A stretch of DNA of 64,000 bases from positions 372,001 through 436,000 of the forward strand of contig JAYKXP010000008.1 in the NCBI GenBank assembly GCA_037176845.1, in the 5' to 3' direction. Shown piece by piece: positions 34,034 through 47,900 of this stretch (positions are counted from its first letter, which is position 1; each line of letters starts with the position of its first letter). The position numbers were made by a program, and so were the translations under genes. The notes under the pieces were generated by a model. That model ran no database searches. It was not told where the DNA came from and saw only the letters and a program-made list of their open reading frames with translations. Source of the DNA: Paramarasmius palmivorus. Taxonomy: Eukaryota > Basidiomycota > Agaricomycetes > Agaricales > Marasmiaceae.

Positions 34034-35291
34034 TCACTTGGTAATGAAGCCTCCTGCAATGAATGCTGCCAACCATGCAAGACTGGCAGAGATTTCGCTG
34101 CCACTGACCAACGCCCGACCAAGATTGACCAGTGCGGGACCAGCTAATGTATGTTTCAGCACAAAGAAGGATACCATTCGTCGGATACACGTACGGCAGA
34201 TTCCAGATATACCCCAACCAACACCGAAGAGTGCTGCCCCAGCTACGAGCTTGGTGTCGATTGCTCCACCCGTTGGTATAGACCATTTTCCACCTAACCG
34301 CGGTCTTTCGGGACCTCGACAGAAGCGGTATAGACAGAAGGATACCGGCAGCGCCCCAGCTGCCAGACACATAAGTGAAGGGTCAAATGCAGGGTGCATT
34401 GGGAGAAGAAGGAAGGAGAGAACTTTCGTTGGCTCGCTTAGCTCCGATAAACGCAAAGCCAGGGCGAACTCGACGCTAGTGGCCCAGAATGTCACAAGGC
34501 GAGGGAAGGTGGTGATGGAAGTATCGCATTGGGCCTGGGCTCGAGAATCGGTGTTTTCGGAAGGTGGTGACGGCGTCTGTCGATCAAAAACGCGTCAGTC
34601 AATGACTTCAAATGAACATCTAATATTGACACTGACACGAAGATATAATAGCAATACGAGCAAAAAAGGTATCGCTTGGGCGATCAACAAGGAGTTTGCG
34701 TAGCTGCTGAGAGCCAAAGGTTCGGCTTCATTTCGAGCCGGGAGATTGGCGTGGAGCGTTCGGGCCACTGGTACACCAGTAGCGAAGAACATGAGTGTCG
34801 CGGTCAGAGATCTGCTGGTCTAGGTGAGTTTCATATTCCATCGTTGTATTGTATAACTCGCCTTTTCGATAATCTGGATAGACCAGCAATCATATGCCTA
34901 TAATAAGGATGAGAGACCAGGGTCTGTGAAATCATACACGACATACCCCGATGTGCACCCATTTGCCATCTACAAAGGATGCATGAGAATGATTGTAGTG
35001 AACGCTGAATAGACATACCCTAGTTCCTACACCGACCAAGAATCCCGATAGGAGAACTAGAGGCATCCCAGGAAGCTCCAAACGCGGAGCTTGACCTTCC
35101 AAGAACCCTGCAACAATACCTCCTGTGACCAGCCCAATAACCGCAGCCCATCCCTCTTTACTTCCACGAACTGCACGATGAACGAAGCCCGATATACCGA
35201 AGACGTTTCCGTTCAATACCAGAAGGGCGTGTACAGGGAGCGAGAGACCGATGCCTCCTATTAAAGAGCGTAATGGCGTTGGGGTAGACAT
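34034..35291 (-). CDS. YeeE/YedE-family membrane protein (sulfur compound transport)
   Basis: Family members are bacterial and fungal membrane proteins linked to uptake of thiosulfate or related sulfur compounds. The spliced protein is almost wholly hydrophobic with about eight to nine membrane spans (for example GGIGLSLPVHALLVLNG, WAAVIGLVTGGIVAGFL, GMPLVLLSGFLVGVGTRVC). The two family repeats are visible: GFLVGVGTRVC...GCTxGH-like in the first half (GHMIAGLSRLS replaces the usual CTSGHMICG core) and GAALFGVGWGISGICPGPALV in the second half. The first repeat therefore appears to lack one conserved cysteine. Four exons, one intron with a GC donor (34861-34860) and excellent flanks. The stop codon is 133 bp from the RBM22 stop (convergent). 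Sulfur role is family knowledge, not proof. Confidence 0.85.
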
Positions 35292-35829
35292 GTTTGGACT
35301 AGAGCTAGAGAGATATTTGAGCCATGTCAGTGTTTATAAGGATTTGCCGCTCCAGCCTCCGGAAATTGAGCCTGAGACGATTGCACGTGAGGATGACTGT
35401 AATGCATGTAATGCCTCGGGGAAATCAATATTTCCTGGTTGATCCCGAATTCGCTTGAGTATCTGTTACCTGGAACGGTCTGCAACGTGCTTGATGCCAA
35501 ACGGAAGCTCGGAGGCCTTGGGATCATCTGTGGTCTCGACGAGCAGTTCGGCTTGAGCTCGGGAGACGGTGACGAAGCCGGGCTCGGAGGTCTTGAGATT
35601 GGCCTAACGATGACACGGCTAATCCTTTAGAGGATCATACACCAGTTACACCAGTAGATCATTCGGGATGTCGGGTGGCTGTATGTGGTTTTAAAGGTAA
35701 GAAAAATTCAACAGTTTGCCCAGTCTCAACCACCTGACCGGCATTTGTTTCAGATTCCTTTGTTCTTTGCGTGATACGCCACTGCTTCGATTCGTCCATT
35801 CACCGCTCAGAACCACCAGGAAAGCAGAG
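35292..35829. promoter_or_regulatory. Divergent promoter region, YeeE/YedE and SGNH esterase
   Basis: The two genes are transcribed apart from this 538-bp stretch. No other gene is visible and no TATA box stands out. Confidence 0.35.
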
Positions 35830-36970
35830 ATGTCGAAGATAATCCAGGTTGCAAACGATTGGCCTTCGTTTTCTGGCTTGAGAAAACTAGTTATCTTGTG
35901 AGTCCAATACTGTCTAGTTACTGTACCTTATCTTGCTGATGATTCAATCCCAGTGGTGACTCTTACAGCTCTGTAGGGTACAAGGGAAGCAGCTTGCCCA
36001 ATGCCTCAAAGCCCCTTGGTGTAGACTTCCCAGGCGTCAATGGTGCGATGTGGAATGAGGCAGGTATGTTCTGTCTCGACGCTTCGCGAGTGGCCTTCTT
36101 ATCTCGATATCTCTACGTCCAGGGACACCCAATTGGGTTGGCCACCTCATCACTCAATATGCACCTGAACCACGTTACAACCCACATGCTACTGTCCAAG
36201 ACAAAGCCTACAGAGAAAACCCACTCCTGGTCTATGATTATGCGATTGGTGGAAATACAATGAGCGGGGTAGAGTTTCAGATTCAAACCTATTTTCTCCC
36301 TAAGGACTTGAAGAGATTGGGACAAGGAAGCTCATGGGATCCAAAATCTGCGCTTTTTGGTTAGTGTGAGCACGATCGTTCAGCCAACAGGACCCTCACA
36401 GAACACAGTTACATGGGTTGGGATCAATGACTGCGCGTCAGTTTGACTGCTTATGTTTTCCTGCTCCTTGCACTGATATCGCCATAGTTACTCGCACGAA
36501 CATGGTGACTCGGTTAAATGGCTATTTTCCCTGCAGAAGAAGCTATATTCAGAAGCTGGTGCTCGAAATTTCATGTTCATCGATGTCCCACCTGTCCATC
36601 GGTCTCCAGCAGGTAAGCAAATGGTGCATTTTCTGATTCTTACTGGCTGGCTGCTCATCTAGTCTTTGTAGTCCGTGCAGGCATGGAGGAGTCGGCTAGC
36701 AGGTCCAACAAGAGCTGGAACAACATGTTACAGTCCGGGGCCTTAAACTTTGCGAAATTGCATAGCGACGCAACCGTCCTTCTTTACTCGTCTGCTGCCT
36801 TGTTCAACACTGTATTGGACGATCCCTACTCATATGGCTTTGACGCTGCCGAGATTCGGAAAGGCTGGGGCAAGTTCTGGCATGATAATCTTCATCCCAC
36901 TACCAAGGTCCATGATATTTTGGCTGAGGACATTGCACGCTTTCTAGCTAGTGTAGAAAAGAAGGAATAG
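35830..36970 (+). CDS. SGNH/GDSL hydrolase, CE16-type carbohydrate esterase
   Basis: Six exons join in frame. Block I, LVIFGDSYSSVGY, holds the catalytic Ser. Next come NWVGHLVTQYAPEPRYN and YDYAIGGNTM (block II with Gly), the block III Asn in FVTWVGINDCAY, and finally FWHDNLHPTTKVHD with the catalytic Asp and His. MFIDVPPVHRSPA is typical of fungal CE16-like acetyl esterases. There is no signal peptide: the protein starts MSKIIQVANDWPSF, so it is probably intracellular or uses another start. These enzymes remove acetyl groups from xylo-oligosaccharides or similar small substrates. ATG2 starts 175 bp downstream on the same strand. Confidence 0.88.
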
Positions 36971-37145
36971 AGCCGTGAATACTATACACTTGCTGAACAC
37001 GTTTCCACATGGCAGTGCCGCCTCCGCGGCAGAGTGACGAGATACCGAGTTATCACTGAGTTATCTGTTACCTTATCCATTCTCGTGTGCATAACCGGAC
37101 GTGCTGCCAGCTCTTCTTCACGAGCCTCAATGTCCTAAGCCAGAG

Positions 37146-40100
37146 ATGTCCTCCTGGCTACCTTCATGGCTACCTAGCCTTCCAAGTCTTCCATCTACTA
37201 GCTACTTTTCATTGCCGTCCAGCATCCAAGGACGCTTCATTTCGTTCATTCTCAAACGATGCCTCGGTCATCTTCTTAAGCCAGGCCAGCTGGATCCTCA
37301 TCAGATAGATTCTCAAGTTGGGTCTGGGTATATTCAAGTAAATGACGTGGAGTTGGATACAAATGTGCGTGTGCTTCTAGTTCTTGTAATTGGGAATGTT
37401 CTAAGTGTCACAATTAGGCTGTCAATGACCTTCTAACTGGTTTACCAGTTGAGCTCGTCGAAGGATCAGCAGCGTCCGTTACTGCGCGAATTCCGTTACC
37501 GAATCCTCTCACAGCGACAATCGGCTTCTCTCTCACCGCACTCCACCTAATATTCAGAATACGTCCCATTGAACGTGTTACACCTCTCCACCATGAAGTC
37601 AACCTATCAGACTCGGTAGCTTCATATGCAGAGTCATTCATACACGACGAACTGAATACTGCAGAAGAAGCTACTCTGAAGCGGTCCTTCAGACAAGAGT
37701 TTGATGATCAAGTCGAGGAGGATGATCACGTACCTGGGGGTATCAACCCATTCCTACAGAATCCAGAAGAGGCAGAGATTTCCGACACAGATCCTGAAGG
37801 AATTTCGATATTTGCCATCCTCATTGAACGACTCTTGGCCAGATTCGAATGTGATGCGACAGATACGAAAATCACCATTATTCACCCTGGATGCAGTAGA
37901 ACAACAATGTCCATTTCAGATATTCGTTATCGCACGGAAGTGAGAGAAGAGGAGAACGAGCGCGGGCAGGTCTCTGATGACAGTCGTGGCGAGAAACGAA
38001 CTGTGTCCATTTCAGGCGTTACACTTCGCATTCACGACCTCCAGACGAAGGAGCCTATCACACGTTCATCCTCGTTCTCTCAGTCCAAGACAGAGACGCC
38101 TCCTTCGCCAACATCTTCCGAGTCATCAATGGATGATAATGCGCAATGGGCAATGTCGCAGTCGCTTGCTTTCCTTCCGCCAAGGGCTCCTTCCCCCGAG
38201 AGTTCAGTCTCCGGTAGTATGTATCAAAGTGCCATCTCAACACAATCATCGAGCACAGAAACTGCCGATACAGTCGAACCTCAGCCAACGGAGCCTCCCA
38301 TGGAGTTGAAGGAGGATCTCGTTCTTTCTTTTGGAACAGAACCATTGCTCATTCAATTGACAACACCTCCTCTTAGTACCCTTCACACAGGCAAGGCTTT
38401 CACAGATGCCGTTCGGCTGTCCGTAAAGGTTGGCGTCATCAGAGCTGCACTGCGTGCGTGGCATATTCGAAGCATGGTGCAGTTGGTGGACGCGTTCAAG
38501 CCTCCATCGACCCCCAAGTCATCGACAAAGGAAGCTTCACAAGCCTCAGCCTCGTATGGAGGTGTAGAGATCCAGGTATCTGTCGATGTTGGTGGTTTTG
38601 TCATGGTATTACTTCCCCGTCCAATCGAACGGTCAGATGACTCTCCAGCATTGGAACGATTCTTCGCGCACCCTCTGGTCCCTCCCCATCTCTCGCAAGG
38701 ATACATTCGACTCCATATCGATACAATAACATCAACGACAACCATCAGCCCGTCTAAAGCCATATCCATGTCATCTATACTCTCTATTTCGGATCTATCA
38801 CTTTTCTCTTTTCAACTCATTGCTCGGAGCGAAGACACTCAGAAACATATCGCAATACCACTCTTCATCACCGACCGTCTACTATCCTCTCAGTACTCGT
38901 CTTCTCATCGACACCCTGGTTCACCTCTTGGCTCAGACGAGTCGGTGGAGATGCCAATGTTTGAGGTCGTTGACTGGACGAGCGAGGAAAATTATCACAG
39001 TGGCGTAAAACTCTCCCATTGGAGAGTCAAGCAAAAGCAGCCAGCCGTACGCCGGAGCTCTGCGTCGAGCGCTCACGTCGGTATAACGCCGGCCGTATCA
39101 CTTTCATTCAATAAGAAGCTGCGGAATTCCGTCCAGGTCAGCGAGATTGAGGTGAAGACGACATCTTTCCACGCCTTCGTTGATATCCGTGCTGTGGGAG
39201 CTGAGAACGGAGTTTTGGCTTTCTTTGATGACATAAAGAGTGCACTGTCATCTTCGCCTCAAGACAGCCCCCCAGATACGCCGATAGCTACCGGTCGAGG
39301 GCAAGGGCAAGGGCCAACTAGTATGCTGCAGAGTCAGGTGTTGAAGGAACTGGATCTAGATCTGAATTACCTTGAAGAGTATAGATCTAGAGAGCCTAAA
39401 CGTACCGCTATGAAGTCTAAGAAGGTATGTGCATCACGTTGGGCTTTTTGACATATCAATACTCATAGCTTTCTCAGCACATCGAGGAACCCACGCTTGC
39501 CGTGAAAGTGACTATACCGATGATTCGAGTCCAGGCTCGATGTCCTCCAGCTCCAGGAAAGCAGCCTAGGTCTGGTGCACTCGTCGTGGATTTGCATGAC
39601 ATCAACCTGTCTATGGGCGAAAAGTCTTCTGGTCCAAAGGGTACATCTTTTGGCCAGAAAACCCAAGCTCACGCCTTGGAGGGCAATGTCGCGCTATCGA
39701 CAGAATTCGGAAGAATCTTAGTTTCTTTGGCCCGGTCTGGGAGCGAGATCGCTATTGGAATCCTTTCGTTGGGTCCTTTACTCAGAAGTGATTCAGTTGA
39801 GGGGTCTCAAATTCTGGCGGAGGAGATCAAACCTCAAGTCGCATTAACGCAATCAATCCCCCGGAAAACGGACGCTTCTGTCACTTCTACTTTAAACCTC
39901 ATTCTCCCTTCTGTCATTGCGAATGTTTCCAAGGAGATCGTCGATGGTTTACAGTATTGGGCAGATGATGTTTCCCAGACTCTACAAAATTCTTTTGATA
40001 ACGGGAAGCAGGCCGACTTTGGCAGCAGAGATACAAGTATCATAGGCAGTAAATACTTTGTCGCCTCGAGAGCGGGCAGTGGGGATGGCAGTACTTTCGA

Positions 40101-43100
40101 GGCAAACGAGAAGAAAGACGATGTTGCCGTGAAGGTAGTGATACATGAAAGTGAGTGCCTTCCAGTTGGTCTGTGGATATACTGACACGACTTCAGCCTT
40201 TATCCGCATTTTATTACCTCGGAAGCAGTCACCCGGAAGCCCAACAGTCCCCTTTGATGTCTTGGCTTCAGACGTTGACGTGTTAGTGGAGGTCAAGCCA
40301 GAGGGAAAGGTATGATTGATACACGGGCAGTAAACTGACGCTGACTCGCGCGTTTTAGGACCAGATGGTAATCACGTTGGCAGTCATGGAACTATCTGTG
40401 CGGAATCATGCCTCTGCCCCACAAAATGTCACTCTACTCTCGTTAAGTTCCCCTCGCAATCTTGTACGTGATATCATACGTAAGTGCCTTTCATCTTCTG
40501 ACTAACTTCAGCAGCTGGTTGCTTCAAAGCCGCTTTTGAAATTACGATTCACGTCTCTTACGATTCCCGAGTCTACCTCCAAGGAATCCCGGGTACGGGT
40601 TTCGCTTTGGGGCTTTACATTCAACTTTTCACCTGACATATCCTGGATCACTGATCTGGTCGCCTTCGCTAGTGCACCTCCGGGCGTAAGTTGCTCATAT
40701 CATTACTTCCATCCTCTTCCACTGACTTGGAAACAGGCTTTCGAAACTGTTGTCCCAAGCGAGCGGACGAAGATCAATTTGAAAATTGGCAATGGATCCA
40801 TAAAGGTGACTGCGCCTAAGCATCCCGGGGCATTTATTTTGCATATAGGCGAAGTAGAGTTCTCCACGGAAATTAGTGGAAGTTCGACCACGAACGACCT
40901 CAATTTTGCTGTGACGTCTGTTGCATTCCTGGCGATAGATGATGTCGCCGACGTAAACCCATCAGCTTCTAGTGAAGGGTTGGCTTTATGGGTGGTACGT
41001 ACATCAGCAATGCCTAAGTTCTGAGCTCATCAAACAATTAGAAACGAGGATACGCCTTGTTGACTGAGATCAAGGGTTTACAACTTGGCATTCATAGTAA
41101 CAAAGACCCGGCGACCCCGGATACGAAGGTGAAACACTTTTGTGCTTCTCTGACACTGTGCTGATTCACGTTTAGATTCTGGTGGACGGCCTTCGACTTC
41201 GGCTGCACCTTTGTGCAGATACAATGAGCGCAGTGACTGTCTTCATATCCGACTTGGTTTCCGCATTTTCACCTGAGGTCAAGGATCAGTACGTTTTCAA
41301 GTTTCTGATGTATAGTGATCACGTCCACTGACTAACAAATCCCAGGCGGCCGAAACCAAAACGACGACCAAAGGTCATATCTCATGAACAGACAGAACCC
41401 AATGAGAACATGTTATGTATGATTTCCCTTCCTGCCACTAAATGAAATTCTGACCGATTTCAGCTTCCGTCGATGACCTGGCCTTCAAAAGAGTCCCACA
41501 GATTGGCCCGGCTCCTGACATGATATACGATGATCTTCCGACGAATCCAGACTACCTCGACGAGTCTTTCGGAGCAGCTGCGGGGTTACGAGAGATGCGT
41601 GATGAAGATCTGGATGATTTTGATGACAATGACATCGTGCCATCCACTTCTGGCGATGTTCCTGGTCTTGTTTCCAAGGTCGGCGGAGAAACCATTCGCA
41701 TGCTGCGACCGGAAGGCTTGCGTATAGTGGATAATTACTTCGAGAACTTACCACCTGAGACGACTAATGAACCTGCAAAGTTTGTCTATCTTTTCCATCG
41801 TACTACCATCGAGTCTGACGATCCGCAGAGATACCACCCTTCAAGTCAACATTCGTAACACGGACGTCAACGTGTTTTTGTACGATGGATACGACTGGGT
41901 TTATACTCGAAAGACCATCGAAAACGAAATGAAAGAAATGCGTAAGCGACTGGCGAAAATCCGACAACTAGTTGCAAGCGGCCAAACTCAGGACCCAGAT
42001 GCCGAGGAGACAAGTGCACTCCTCTTCAACTCGGTATACATAGGCCTACAGCACGATGTAAACGATCTTGAGCCGAACGATCTGGTGGCCGCTATCGACG
42101 AAGAACTTCAGGAGGATGCAGAGACAGCGACTCAAAGCTCATGGCAATCTCTGCCACCACCAGCGCCAGGCAAACAGAATACACTCTCGACCCGTGCCAC
42201 TGGTCGCCGTCTTACACGGTCCAAGGGTCCTAGCATTGAATTCCATGCATCCGGTCTCAACACTGTGTTTGACCAGTATCCACCGAAGGAAGAAATGATC
42301 TCGAAAGTCTTTGTTACTATTGAGAATCTCGAGATCCTGGATCATATAAAAACTTCGACGTGGAAGAAGTTCCTGACAGCTTTGCGGTCTGACTCGAGAG
42401 GAAATATCCGCGAAACAGGTTCAAGTATGGTCAAGCTCGAGCTACGTACGTTACGACCAGTTCCCGATGACCCGTCCGAAGAAAACAGGCTTAGAGTACG
42501 TACAGATTTCCATTGTCTGCTAAGTTCGCTAATTAGGCACTCCTAGGCTAAGATATTGCCCCTGCGTCTACATGTCGATCAGGATGCTTTAGATTTCCTC
42601 AAGAAGTTCTTTAGTTTCAAGGATCCGCGAGACGTAACCCCCCCAGGAGATCCTGACGATGGCATCTATTTCCGTAAGGGCCATCGTTCATTGATAACTT
42701 TGCCGGCTTATTAATCATGACCAATTTTCTATAGAACTTGCGGAGATTTTCCCGGTCGACTTGAAGCTAGACTACAAACCTCGAAGGGTCGATTATCGTG
42801 CTTTGCGAGAAGGACGAACTATCGAGTTAATGAACTTCTTCCATTTTGACGGAGCTGAGATGACTCTGCGACATATCACCTTATCTGGGGTGAGTGAAGT
42901 GATTTCTCGGCTACATTGTAAAAAGGGCTAACATTTTATCAGATCACCGGGTGGCCTCGCCTTGGTGAACTATTGAACGACCTTTGGACGCCGGACGTGA
43001 AGGCCACTCAACTAGTGGACGTTATATCTGGGGTTTCCCCCATTAGATCTGTCGTCAACGTTGGCTCAGGCATAGCGGATCTAGTTCTTCTTCCAATTTC

Positions 43101-43708
43101 CCAATACAAGAAAGATGGACGTATCGTCAGGGGCGTTCAGAAGGGAACAACTGCATTTGTCAAATCTACTGCTACTGAGGCGATCAAGCTTGGTGCACGC
43201 CTAGCGACTGGAACACAAGTTATTCTCGAACACGCGGAGGGAGTTCTAGGTAATGAGTTCAGGCAACCTATTACTGCAGAGACTCTTCAGCTTCCAAATA
43301 CTGGGGAGTACGTCAGTACTCTTGATCCTGAAGAGTTCTCGGAGGAAGACCTGGATTTGATCAGCAAGTATGCTGAACAACCGATGAATGTGAAAGAAGG
43401 GATTCAATCGGCGTACAAGAGCTTGCAAAGGAACCTCAATTCGGCTGCGCAAACCATACTAGCAGTGCCCATGGAGGTATATGAACGCTCTGGCAACGAG
43501 GTGAGTGAACACTGGCATCAGTTCATTGGGCAATCGCTGACCTTTTTCAAAGGGCCCAGTTCGATCTGTAATACGTGCTGTGCCAATCGCTGTGTTAAAG
43601 CCAATGATTGGAGCAAGCGAGGCGGTCAGCAAAACGTTGCTCGGCCTGCACAATTCCATGGATCCTAACCTTCGCCACGATTATGACGCCAAATACAAAC
43701 ACCGATGA
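37146..43708 (+). CDS. ATG2: ATG2, autophagy lipid-transfer protein
   Basis: Atg2 bridges the ER and the growing phagophore, moving lipid for autophagosome expansion together with Atg18 and Atg9. The product is close to 2,000 residues, in about a dozen exons. The N-terminus ([19 protein letters not shown], then [15 protein letters not shown]) is the chorein-type lipid-entry region. A Ser/Pro-rich loop follows (about residues 270-400). The middle block [17 protein letters not shown] and the C-terminal block ATG_C are diagnostic: [20 protein letters not shown], then [34 protein letters not shown] and [15 protein letters not shown]. All introns checked are GT-AG and the reading frame is unbroken. 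It ends [15 protein letters not shown]. The start [14 protein letters not shown] fits other basidiomycete Atg2 proteins. Confidence 0.95.
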
Positions 43709-43813
43709 TCTAGACATTGCACATGTACTTTCCTCAGCACGCATCCATATTGTATTACCAGAGATGGTGTAGATGATATGTGTAAACAGATACTGTACAA
43801 ACAAACATAGGAA

Positions 43814-44618
43814 TCAGTCTATATCCATCGTCATCGAACGGCCTTCGCTCGGGACAAGGGCACTCCGCGATTTCGATGACACCTTGATTTTCTCCTTCAC
43901 CATCGAAGGCTCCGCCATAGATGTGTCCATTGGTTCGACAAGTTTTGTTGAGGATGCTTTTGCAGCTTCGAGGGTCTTCTTGCGATGGGCTCTCTGCTTT
44001 TCGCGACTGGCTGCCATTCTAGTCCATGGGTGAGCTGACAAAAACAAAGCTAATACATATTGTAGTAACGCACCTGTTCTTCCAGAATGCATGCTCCCTC
44101 TTCTTTTTTATCTCTCCGACCCGCTTCATGGCCTGTATTGTCGTCTGTACAAGGTCGCGATCGTAGCGAACAGGAACATTTCTTCGTTTCTCGAAATCGA
44201 TAGTCGAATCCTTCGAACAGACAACAGGTGAGGGTAAATCATAGTGATTCAGTAGAGGGACGCACGATAGTCATTTCTTTGCCCGCAGCCTTCCTGAACG
44301 CTTTTGTCCATCTCACTTTACGAGGATTACGCTTCATTCTAAACAATGTTGCTTCATTGGTATGGCATAACATCAGCTTTTAACCAGATTCCGCTCACTT
44401 GAAATTCTTATGGCATCTTTGGGAGAATATTAGAGAATAGTATCGCAAAACAACAGAAAACTCACTTTGATGTACAAAACCTGAAAACTTTTGCATCGTT
44501 TCTGACAAATGCCGTACCTGTGAAGGATAAGAAAGATAATGTAGAAATAACATGTATAGAGCTCACCATGTCCAGGGTATACGCTTGTAGAGCAAAAGTA
44601 GCACTTTTCAATCCGCAT
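43814..44618 (-). CDS. RLP24: RLP24, ribosome biogenesis factor (eL24-like)
   Basis: Rlp24 holds the place of eL24 on nuclear pre-60S particles and recruits the AAA ATPase Drg1 in the cytoplasm. The first exon codes [18 protein letters not shown], the second [17 protein letters not shown], giving the zinc-binding CxxC...C pattern. Later come [17 protein letters not shown], then [38 protein letters not shown] and a basic, Lys-rich tail. Six exons, all GT-AG, frame intact. The C-terminal tail (about 40 residues, Ser/Lys/Met-rich) carries the region that contacts Drg1 in yeast. ATG2 converges from the left with 105 bp between stops. Confidence 0.95.
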
Positions 44619-44912
44619 GTTGCGAGAAGAGGACCACTGGGACGAGAGTAGAAAGAAAGATGTGTTTCGGCGCTTAGCAAAAATAGCACGTGCTGATTTA
44701 AGCGCGCGCCTTACTAAGATCGGTGAGGCTGAGGCGCTTGTAGCTCCTGATCTTCAGGCCTTCAGGATATCAAGCTTTCAAGGTTCAGAAGCACGCGTTG
44801 CTCAGGGTTTATTTAGCATCTCGTACATAAAATTAAGGAATGTAAGTACACAGTAGATGATCACACCAGCGAAAACACAGTAAAGTAGAACACAACAGTA
44901 CTATAATATGAA

Positions 44913-47900
44913 TCAAGACCAACCAGAACCTTGGCCACTACCCCAATTTGATGATTGTTGTATCATAGTTGCCCGAGAAGGATGTAATCCATGAGGTAGA
45001 GGAGGAGGACCAGGACGATGAGATGGTGTTTGGTAGCCGTACGTAGATGGTGTTTGTCCGTGGGGAGGTCCATAATGGGAAGGGGTTGCTCCTGAATACG
45101 GTGCGGGAGTAGAACCACCGTAAGGATTGGGTGTTCTTCCCACTGGTCGAACCGACGTTCTTCCAGGTGTGGCATGCCCACTTGGACGACCTGGAGTACG
45201 GCCACCATACGGGGTTTTTCCACCAGCGGCAGCATTGGCCATATTTTGAGACTCGTGAAGATGCCTACATACGAGTAAGTAGAAGATCCAGGTATGAAAG
45301 GAAAATTGTAACTCACCGAACTTTGAAAGCATCACAAAGTTCAGGAACGCCGACAGCAGCAGCCTCAAAGAGATAATATGCCTCCGGGGCGACACGTACC
45401 GGCTAAACCGTATTTAATACACTTTCACATTTAGGAACAAAGGACGTACCCATGTTTGGACCGATGATTGTTTATTCGCCAAGAAGCAGAGATTGAAATG
45501 ACCGGGTCTCTTGCTATTCAGTGCGAATCCGTACATACTCTTGGCTGGATTGGCGGCCAATTGGTTCTTTAGGAACAGATCTGTCGGGTGATTCTCTACC
45601 TCAGTATTGAACATCGGGATAATAAGAGACACATACGAAGTTCGTCTTCGGAGCCAGGCTTGAACCGATCATGAGCCATGAGTTCTTCAACTCGGCGGGC
45701 CATCGCCTGAACGTGATTGACAATCAACTCATCCAGATCACTGTAAATGTGAGTGCTATCGACAACGAGTTGGTTCCCAAGTGTTTGGCCATTCGGGTCG
45801 GCACCTCGGTCAGTAACATCTGGGTTCAAGTGGATTAGAGCAATAGCCAGACAAATGGTGACAACATACCTATGTGCTGGTAGAGACCATTGTCAACCTT
45901 CCAGGTGACTGCCAAATGATCATAACCCTTCGATGATGGGCGAATAACAACATCACCGCGCTGCTGCTTCTCCAAATACTGTTCGGCTTGCAGTGTGTTG
46001 AAGTTGTGGAAGTTCGGATGCTTAATGACCCGGCGCTTCTTATCAACCTCTTGTCTCTTCTTCCGGGCCAACATTTCAACATCTTTCTGGTGGCGCGAAT
46101 GATCCCAGCTATCGTCTGGACGGACCCTGCGGAACTGTTCATCTCCACCAGCGAGATCTCCCTGACGTGCTGACAATTCAACACAGAAATAGTCATTGGG
46201 CAGATCTATCTTCACGTCAATAATCACAGCAGGTAGGCTCTGGCCCTTCGGTAGATTGGGTTTGACAGACGTGTCGTCGGAAAGCCACTCGTTGTTTATC
46301 TGACCCTCGATACCAGAATCAAGGCGAACAGAAGCGCCGCCGGGCCGCATCCGGTACACTTGGACCGAAGTGATATGTCCGACTCGTAGCGTCTTGTTGC
46401 TTTCACCACTGAGCATAGTCAGCACTTCCCATCCTGTTACAGGAGGGAAAGGCTCTCTCTGTTCTGCGAATGGTTTCAACAACTCGCTGCGAATGACGTT
46501 GAGGGTATGCCTCTTTTGATCCTGGTTTGCTTGGAACAGGCTGACAGCGAATTCATCGAGGTTCAGTTCGGAGAGCTTTTTCTCGGCGTCGTCGTCGTGC
46601 ATGATAACATTGACGACGTGAGAGGGATGTTCGTCGTGTATATCCTCTTCGTCTAGTTCGAGAGCGTCTGTAGCCATCTTTCGAGCGAGTTCATAGTCCT
46701 CTGGATGAATTCGGGTGTTGTCGAGGGGGTCAGGGGCTAATTCGTCGTCCATACGATGTTTAATGCGCATATCTTCTACTTCTTGGTGGATTCGCAGGAA
46801 GCCAGTAGCATTGAGGAAAATCTTTGTCGTTAGAACACCATTCCTGATGAACTGATTCCTATTGACGAGGCTTCCTCCCTGTAAGAGAAGCAATGAGTAG
46901 AGAAAAAAATCAAGACGATCAGACATACTAGTCCATCAATCTTCGAGACAAGCTCGCGAGCCTTTCTCGGTCCAAGGCCACACACAAAAGGAAGCAGATG
47001 TCGATAATACGAATCAGCCACCGCGCGGTTGATATCAACCCCAACTTTGTTGGTAACGTTTACTAGGGCACGTTCCAAGGCAGTAAGGAGCTTCTCTTTC
47101 GGTACCTATTCGTATCATGAGTATCAGTAATCCGTACAAGCAGATACAGGAGGAACTTGCCAGATGTTGATCATCTTCAATGAAGGTAATGGCGGTGATA
47201 TCCGACCCAAGAGCTGCATACTCGTTGAGAGGATTCTGGGCATACCGGGCCAGACCAACACAATATCGGGCAATCGGAGATATCGAACTAAACTCCTCCT
47301 TGGCACGTGCACTGTGGTGGTAGATCCGAGCAAGCTCATCGGGAACGTAAAGGACAGGAATGTCGAAGGCTGGTTCTACATCTGGCCCGCTGTTTTCCGA
47401 CCGACCAGTGACAATCTCCTTGACTCGCTGAGACAATTTGGTTGTGGCCATGGAGAAACCACCAATGACAATGATGTCAGGTTTCCTTCTTCGAATGAAA
47501 TCAGTGAACTCGTCGCGAGACTCTTCATCCACCAAATTGTCTATTTTGACGGCCTCTCGCATACGCCCCTCGTCGTCCATGTAAACGCTGGTAATAGCAT
47601 CCTTGTGAGGATCGCCCTTGCCCCAAGAGACGGCCATCACCGTGGGAGTGTCACCAAATTGCATATGTCGGGTGGCGATGGGAGCGACGTCAATGCGCTA
47701 GATATAATCGGGTAAGAAAATTTATAAGATAATGTGGCGCGTTTTCTTACCTTGACTAGTTGAGCACTGCATTCATTGGCAAGATAATCTTCAGCTTCCT
47801 CCCTGATGAACTCTCGCACCCATTTGACGCCAGCAGGCATGAGATGCTGCTCGATCGTTTCCTGTACTACCCGTGATCGTTCTTCGTTCCATGCCTTCGC

